A DNA stretch of 42,557 bases from a virus: IMG/VR virus record IMGVR_UViG_3300046463_001303, positions 1-42,557 of that record. One strand, 5' to 3'. Positions 38,268 to 42,557 of the stretch are shown here, in pieces. How positions within the stretch are numbered: position 1 is the first letter of the stretch; each line of letters starts with the position of its first letter. Made by a program: the position numbers and the translations under genes. The notes under the pieces were generated by a model that was not told where the DNA came from, did not search any database, and was given only the letters and a program-made list of their open reading frames with translations.

Positions 38268-38938
38268 TGGCCTTTGGATTCCAGTCGGTAAACGATAGCT
38301 CCTACATCCAGATCGATGCTGAGTCCCCGCGGATGTGTGTGATCGAGAAGGGCAGCTACAGCAGCACGGCGTATAAGGCCAACGTCTATTTCAGCGCGGC
38401 CATCACCACGGTCGAGCCGCCTATGGTTTTCCTGCGCCCCCAGCAGACGAGCAGCCAGGAGCTTTATCTGTCGACGACGCTGCTGGGGTCGGCGGGCGCG
38501 TGGACGGGCTTTCAGGTGACTATGAGCAACATCAACTACAACCCGTCCGGGCTGTGGTTCGTGGCCACCTTTGCATCGCGAAGCACCGACACATTCGGCA
38601 TGCGCCTTTTCGACGCTTCCGGCGCGGTGATCTACGACACTGGCGCCTTTGCCGTGGCATTCACTGGCGTGCTGCAGACCTGGACGTACGCAGGCCGCAT
38701 TCAGTTGACAGTGGGCTATCGCTATAAATGGGTGGCAGGCCGGGCTGCCGCAGCGGACGAGTACTTCCTGCTCAACATTTTCTCCCAGGGCTGCCAGGAC
38801 GTTAACGCGGGCGGCAGCTGCGCGATCTGCATGGACTACACCAATAACCAAAGTTCGATGTGGTCGGCGAGCATCAGCGGCGCCTGGACAGACCAGGGCA
38901 ACCGTCCGGTGATATTCGCCAAGCTGGTCGCTGCCTGA
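38267..38938 (+). CDS. Beta-rich tail-associated protein
   Basis: 223 residues starting MAFGFQSVNDSSYIQIDAES. The sequence is rich in aromatic and serine residues (SSTAYKANVYFSAAITTVEP; NINYNPSGLWFVATFASRST) and likely a jelly-roll-like fold. The ATG shares a base with the previous stop (TAATG). Its place beside the fibre suggests a receptor or fibre-accessory role. Three cysteines lie close together near 175-187 (GCQDVNAGGSCAIC). Confidence 0.7.
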   Translation: MAFGFQSVNDSSYIQIDAESPRMCVIEKGSYSSTAYKANVYFSAAITTVEPPMVFLRPQQTSSQELYLSTTLLGSAGAWTGFQVTMSNINYNPSGLWFVATFASRSTDTFGMRLFDASGAVIYDTGAFAVAFTGVLQTWTYAGRIQLTVGYRYKWVAGRAAAADEYFLLNIFSQGCQDVNAGGSCAICMDYTNNQSSMWSASISGAWTDQGNRPVIFAKLVAA

Positions 38939-38963
38939 TTACCAGCCCCACCAACCATTCAAG

Positions 38964-38985
38964 GCCCGCCGCGCGCGGGCTTTTT
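38964..38985 (+). terminator. Terminator before the fibre gene
   Basis: GCCCGC (38964-38969) and GCGGGC (38975-38980) pair around CGCGC and are followed by five T residues. The sequence then runs CATGCCTGGAGAAACGC into the ATG of the fibre gene. Confidence 0.75.
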
Positions 38986-39002
38986 CATGCCTGGAGAAAC
39001 GC

Positions 39003-40595
39003 ATGCCTTGGCCAAAAGCAGGCACAGTAGCGGTAACGCTCAACAGCACCACGGTCACCGGCACCAGCACGGCCTTCGCGGCCAACGCCCGTGTCGGCGA
39101 CGGCTTCAAGGGGCCTGATGGCGCCTGGTACGAAATCACCAACATCGCCAGCGACACGGTCCTGTCGATCCTCCCTGCCTATGCTGGCGCCACCGGTACC
39201 GGGAAGGCCTACGCCATTGTTCCGGTGCAGGGCTACGACAAGGCCCTAGCCGACGCCTTCAACGCGCTGGTGCAGCAGTTCGGAACGCAACTGGGGTCGA
39301 ACAGCTTCAAGGCGCTGACGGCGCTGGTGGGGGCGGCGAACAAGCTGCCGTACTTCACCGCTGCCGATGGCATGGCTACTACCGATTTCACGGCGCAGGC
39401 GCGCGAGCTGCTGAACGACGCCAGCTATGGTGCGATGCTGACCACGCTCGGCTTCAGCGACTTCATGAAGACGGTGGTCGATGACGCGGACCAGGCTACA
39501 GCGCTGGCCACTCTTGGCGCCGCTTCAGCCGGCCTGCCCGCCGCCGGTACCAACCTGCTGAACGACGACTACAGCTGGCTGGGGGCGACGGCCCCAGTGC
39601 TGGTAATGGGGCAAAGTCTCGCCGCTTTGCCGGTAGCGGTGGCTAACGCAGCTTCCGGTTATGGGTATCAATGTACGCTTGCCAGCACTGCTGCCACTCA
39701 ATACCTGATGCTTTGCCCCGTCCAAAGCGCTGCTGGATACAACATCGACTTGGTCCCGGGCACCTACTTGGTGTCGGCCTACATCCAGGGATCGGCGGCA
39801 GGTACCATCCGCACCTCGCTCTACAGCGGCACCCATCGCTACTCCGACACGGTGGCCTTCACCACCGCTCGCACCCGCGTGACGATGACCGTGGTGGTCA
39901 CCGACTCGGCACGCGCTGCGATCACCTTCTACCCGAACATGAGCGGGCTTGCCGCTGGCACCACGGTCACCATCGACTCGGTGATGATCGAGACGAGGCT
40001 CGGCAGCACCTCAACGCCTTCTGCGTTCGTGGCTGGCCCATCGGCCCCAGCCGTCGCCCGGCTTGCATCCACTAGTGCAAAGTCTGGCGCAAACAGCGAT
40101 ATCACTGCACTTAGCGGGCTCACTACCGCGCTAAGCGTTGCCCAGGGTGGCACGGGCGTTAAGACCATTGCCGCGCTTCTCACGGCGCTCATAACGGCCG
40201 GGGCCTACGCGAAGACAAATATTCTAGGCACGGTATCGCAAGCAAGCGGGGTGCCCACCGGGGCAGTCATCGAGACCGGTACGAACGCTAACGGTACCTA
40301 CACCAAGTATGCGGATGGGACGATGATTTGTACTGGCGCTTCTGCCGGTACGGTAACCACCTCCACGGTAAACGGGACTGTCTATTACGGCACGGTGGGG
40401 ATTCCGGTATTTCCGGCCACTTTTAGTACGGCTCCCAAAGTTAGTTATTCATCCGAGAGGAATGCCAACTTTTTTAGCTGGGTTGCACAAAACACTGGGG
40501 CAACAACAACTGCTCCGGCAAGCGTATATGTTTGTAGTTTGGTTTCTACTGCGGTGGCTGGTGTCTCTTATATTGCTATCGGAAGGTGGTTCTAA
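39003..40595 (+). CDS. Tail fibre protein
   Basis: 530 residues. An N-terminal attachment domain (PWPKAGTVAVTLNSTTVTGT through GTGKAYAIVP) is followed by a carbohydrate-binding-like beta region (~185-345) and a C-terminal receptor module (QASGVPTGAVIETGTNANGT, KYADGTMICTG, AGVSYIAIGRWF). The last ~170 bases are clearly more AT-rich than the rest, as in exchanged fibre tips. CTGGAGAAA precedes the ATG. It is served by the chaperone-like genes that follow. Confidence 0.9.
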   Translation: MPWPKAGTVAVTLNSTTVTGTSTAFAANARVGDGFKGPDGAWYEITNIASDTVLSILPAYAGATGTGKAYAIVPVQGYDKALADAFNALVQQFGTQLGSNSFKALTALVGAANKLPYFTAADGMATTDFTAQARELLNDASYGAMLTTLGFSDFMKTVVDDADQATALATLGAASAGLPAAGTNLLNDDYSWLGATAPVLVMGQSLAALPVAVANAASGYGYQCTLASTAATQYLMLCPVQSAAGYNIDLVPGTYLVSAYIQGSAAGTIRTSLYSGTHRYSDTVAFTTARTRVTMTVVVTDSARAAITFYPNMSGLAAGTTVTIDSVMIETRLGSTSTPSAFVAGPSAPAVARLASTSAKSGANSDITALSGLTTALSVAQGGTGVKTIAALLTALITAGAYAKTNILGTVSQASGVPTGAVIETGTNANGTYTKYADGTMICTGASAGTVTTSTVNGTVYYGTVGIPVFPATFSTAPKVSYSSERNANFFSWVAQNTGATTTAPASVYVCSLVSTAVAGVSYIAIGRWF

Positions 40596-40969
40596 TGAAA
40601 ATCAATCTTTCTCCAATGCGCCGGGATGACACCCTCGAAGTTTCGCGCACTGGTTCGGTGCTCACCATCAACGGCGAGGCCTTCGACTTTTCCCAAATGG
40701 CCGATGGCGACACGTTGCCGGCGGCCGCGATCAGCTCGCCTTGGTTCGCGGGCCAGGTCGACAACACGGGCGGCGAGCTTGAACTGACCCTGATCCTTCC
40801 GCTGCCGGCGAACTACAGCCAGGAGCAGGCTTTCCCCGAGCCGTTGCTGATCACCGCTGATGGCCCTGTGGCGCTGCCGCAGCCCCAGCCCATCCCTGAA
40901 CCGGAGCCGGGGGCGTTGTCCGAAGCCCTGCCCGCTGAAGCCGTAGTCGTCCAGGAGCCTCAAGCATGA
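40595..40969 (+). CDS. Fibre-linked phage protein of unknown function
   Basis: 124 residues starting MKINLSPMRRDDTLEVSRTG. INGEAFDFSQMADGDTLPAA, ISSPWFAGQVDN and a Pro/Glu/Ala-rich tail match a family found after fibre genes in many Pseudomonas phages. ATG shares a base with the fibre stop (TAATG). It may assist fibre assembly. Confidence 0.8.
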   Translation: MKINLSPMRRDDTLEVSRTGSVLTINGEAFDFSQMADGDTLPAAAISSPWFAGQVDNTGGELELTLILPLPANYSQEQAFPEPLLITADGPVALPQPQPIPEPEPGALSEALPAEAVVVQEPQA

Positions 40970-41247
40970 GCGGAAACATCGATTGGACCCAGCTCATCAC
41001 CAAGGCCATGAAGGACCAGGCCGCCGCCGCGCAGCTGCTCGCCGGGGTGGTTGCTGAAACTGCCGCCCGCCGGGCAGTGGCTGATGCCGCGATCGCGCCG
41101 CTGCAGGATGCGGTGGACATCGACGACGCCACAGATGCCGAGACCGCGCTGCTGAAGGCTTGGAAGAAGTATCGCGTGGCGCTGAACCGCCTGCCCGAGC
41201 AGGCCGGCTACCCGACCACCGTGGACTGGCCAGCCGTTCCGGCCTGA
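40966..41247 (+). CDS. Tail fibre assembly chaperone-like protein
   Basis: 93 residues. A helical start is followed by DDATDAETALLKAWKKYRVA and NRLPEQAGYPTTVDWPAVPA, which ends like fibre-assembly (Tfa/DUF4376-type) proteins. It overlaps the previous gene by ATGA. It would help fold or trimerise the fibre tip. A terminator follows. Confidence 0.8.
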   Translation: MSGNIDWTQLITKAMKDQAAAAQLLAGVVAETAARRAVADAAIAPLQDAVDIDDATDAETALLKAWKKYRVALNRLPEQAGYPTTVDWPAVPA

Positions 41248-41267
41248 TTACCGCAAGCACACCGCCA

Positions 41268-41291
41268 CCCGCCATCGAGCGGGATTTTTTT
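41268..41291 (+). terminator. Terminator before the lysis genes
   Basis: CCCGC (41268-41272) and GCGGG (41279-41283) pair around CATCGA, followed by A and eight T residues. TTGCCTGGAGAAAGCC then leads to the next ATG. The stem is short but the T run is long. Confidence 0.75.
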
Positions 41292-41306
41292 TGCCTGGAG
41301 AAAGCC

Positions 41307-41753
41307 ATGCCAAATGCCGCCCGCGGGGTTCGCAACAACAACCCCGGCAACATCGATTTCAATGCTCGCAACGACTGGCAGGGCCAGCTGGGCAAGGAGC
41401 CCGGACCCAGCGGCCGCTTCGCCATCTTCGACTCGCCCGAGAACGGCATCCGCGCGCTGGGCAAGCTGCTGATCAACTACCGCGGCAAGGACGGGATGCC
41501 CGGTGTGGGTGCCCCGGGCATAGACACCGTGCGCGAAACGATCAGCCGCTGGGCACCTGGCGGCGAGAACGATACCGAGGCCTACATCAAGGCGGTGGCC
41601 AAGTCGGTGGGCGTCGAGCCTAACCAGCCGATCGACATCAAGGCATCGGCGGTGCTCGCCGGCATGGTCACCGCCATCATCGCGCACGAGAACGGCGGCA
41701 ACCCCTACGCGCCGGCGATCGTTGCCGAGGGCGTGCGGCGGGCGCTGGTATGA
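41307..41753 (+). CDS. Muralytic enzyme (structural protein P5-like / endolysin)
   Basis: 148 residues. ARGVRNNNPGNIDFNARNDW, GRFAIFDSPENGIRALGKLL and TVRETISRWAPGGENDTEAY match the phage peptidoglycan-degrading family named after structural protein P5. No signal peptide, so release needs a holin. GGAG precedes the ATG. It is followed by spanins, making a lysis cassette; no holin is evident nearby. Confidence 0.85.
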   Translation: MPNAARGVRNNNPGNIDFNARNDWQGQLGKEPGPSGRFAIFDSPENGIRALGKLLINYRGKDGMPGVGAPGIDTVRETISRWAPGGENDTEAYIKAVAKSVGVEPNQPIDIKASAVLAGMVTAIIAHENGGNPYAPAIVAEGVRRALV

Positions 41754-42265
41754 CGGCGGCGGGCCGGCTGGCGGCCGTGCTGTTTCTGCTGGCCGCCATC
41801 GCTGGCGCGCTGTACGGCGCCTACCGCCACGGCGTGACCGTCACCGACCTGCGCTGGGAGGCCAAGCAGGCCGACCAGGCCAACCTGCAGTCGAAGGCCT
41901 TGGCCGCTGACACCGCGACCAAGCGCACTGAAGAACAACGCCGGCAGAAAGCCGTCAACGAGGTAGCAGATGATTCAAGGAAACAGGAAGCGGCCGCTGC
42001 ACCTGGTGTTGCCGCTGCTGGCGCTGCTGCTGACGGGCTGCGAAACGACACAGCCAAGCTGGTCGCCGCCGGTGGCAGCGTGCCCGGTGATCCCAGCCTT
42101 GCCGCCAGAAGCGAAGCAAACCGGCGCGCCGCCATGGTGCTCTCCGGACTGCTCGACCGGTCTGTCGCTCGAAATCGAGAGTTGGCGCAAGGAATTGACG
42201 ACGCCCGACGCCGCGGGCTCACCTGCGAACGGGCCTACGCCGCCCTGACTGGGACCGCGCCTTGA
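41750..42265 (+). CDS. Inner-membrane spanin Rz-like (DUF2514)
   Basis: 171 residues. A single N-terminal membrane helix (RLAAVLFLLAAIAGALYGAY, ~6-25) is followed by a periplasmic helical region (ALAADTATKRTEEQRRQKAV) and the ARRRGLTCERAYAAL end typical of DUF2514 Rz proteins. It overlaps the muralytic gene (ATGA). With Rz1 it fuses inner and outer membranes at lysis. Confidence 0.88.
   Translation: MTAAGRLAAVLFLLAAIAGALYGAYRHGVTVTDLRWEAKQADQANLQSKALAADTATKRTEEQRRQKAVNEVADDSRKQEAAAAPGVAAAGAAADGLRNDTAKLVAAGGSVPGDPSLAARSEANRRAAMVLSGLLDRSVARNRELAQGIDDARRRGLTCERAYAALTGTAP
41970..42248 (+). CDS. Outer-membrane spanin Rz1-like, nested in Rz
   Basis: 92 residues in the +1 frame inside Rz. MIQGNRKRPLHLVLPLLALL then LTGC gives a lipoprotein signal with the lipid-bearing Cys at 24; a proline-rich part follows (QPSWSPPVAACPVIPALPP). 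It is longer than lambda Rz1 (60). Full embedding in Rz is the classic two-component arrangement. Confidence 0.85.
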   Translation: MIQGNRKRPLHLVLPLLALLLTGCETTQPSWSPPVAACPVIPALPPEAKQTGAPPWCSPDCSTGLSLEIESWRKELTTPDAAGSPANGPTPP

Positions 42266-42266
42266 G

Positions 42267-42557
42267 CTATTGCGTGTGGTCGCCGTAGACGTAGCCCATC
42301 TGCCGGGTCGCTGCCTCGGACTCCTTCAGGTAGATCGCGGATAGGGTGCTGGTGGCCTTGCGCAGATCGGCCAGCAGCTTGTCACGCTCGGCCGTCACGG
42401 TCTGGTTGATGAGCACCATCTGGGCGAGCCTCTCGCGCATGCGGCGGATGTCGTCCTGGTATTCCTCGATCTCTGCGGAGAGCAGAACGGTCTGCTGCTT
42501 CCACATTCCTTCGGGGGTAGGGATGCCCAGGCATCCGAAGTCTTCGTCGGAATCCAT
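42267..42557 (-). CDS. Coiled-coil protein at the right edge, unknown function
   Basis: 96 residues visible, starting MDSDEDFGCLGIPTPEGMWK at the last base of the window; whether the gene begins here is uncertain. The middle is a coiled coil (EIEEYQDDIRRMRERLAQMV). It is convergent with the lysis genes and ends 1 base after Rz stops, with no terminator between. Facing the late transcript, it may be expressed in the lysogen. No known family recognised. Confidence 0.6.
   Translation of the reverse strand: MDSDEDFGCLGIPTPEGMWKQQTVLLSAEIEEYQDDIRRMRERLAQMVLINQTVTAERDKLLADLRKATSTLSAIYLKESEAATRQMGYVYGDHTQ

Noticed and set aside
1-42557. CRISPR arrays, insertion sequences or transposases
   Set aside because: No spaced palindromic repeat array, terminal inverted repeats with target duplication, or DDE transposase motifs were seen.

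Overview
The window holds nearly all of a temperate siphovirus prophage integrated in a Pseudomonas chromosome, most likely of the P. putida/fluorescens type. The host call rests on the flanking MerR-type gene next to tRNA-Pro(GGG), the high GC content, Pseudomonas-style phage genes (a DUF1654 protein, the small leftward-operon proteins) and codon use. Host sequence is limited to the first ~550 bases: the MerR-family gene (1-357) and tRNA-Pro (476-552), whose 3' end is the probable integration site. The right attachment site is not in the window, so the prophage continues past 42557.

Layout. 553-1961: left attachment region with three helically phased direct repeats, then integrase and an excisionase-like gene, leftward. 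1999-9020: a leftward early/accessory operon of mostly small proteins that often overlap by ATGA or TGATG. It includes a SAM methyltransferase, a TIM-barrel-like protein resembling transglycosylases, and a LexA-fold DNA-binding protein; one small rightward gene (6488-6682) lies inside it. 9206-9365: a repressor-controlled leftward promoter (PL-like, two operators) and a rightward DUF1654 gene preceded by a LexA/SOS-box-like sequence. 9690-11492: an S24-type repressor gene followed by three small genes and a terminator, arranged like lambda cI-rexA-rexB. 11513-11567: the central operators and rightward promoter. 11593-18509: the rightward early operon with a Cro-like protein, a CII-like protein, a Rha/KilAC antirepressor-like protein, O-like and P-like replication proteins (iterons lie within the O-like gene), DUF3310, DUF1364 and VRR-NUC proteins, a second tyrosine recombinase, and a protein in the position of antiterminator Q.

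18506-18687 contains a strong promoter candidate, an immediate terminator and then a phage tRNA whose anticodon stem, D-stem and weak 1:72 pair resemble initiator tRNA-fMet. From 18750 the late genes run rightward: small membrane/coiled-coil proteins, HNH endonuclease, a candidate cos region, TerS, TerL, portal, prohead protease and HK97-fold capsid. Next come connector, head-closure, neck and tail-terminator proteins, tail tube, tail chaperone G with a -1 frameshift to GT, and tape measure. The lambda M-L-K-I-J tail-tip series follows, with a lipoprotein inserted between K and I, then fibre proteins and their chaperones. The late region ends with a muralytic enzyme and nested Rz/Rz1 spanins. 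A convergent gene of unknown function occupies the right edge.

The genome therefore follows lambda regulatory logic with an HK97-type head and a lambda-type tail. The less ordinary items are the initiator-like tRNA, the second recombinase, the repressor-linked gene trio, the SOS-box DUF1654 gene beside the operators, the iteron origin read in three frames, and the recurring hairpin-linker-ribosome-site junctions in the late operon.
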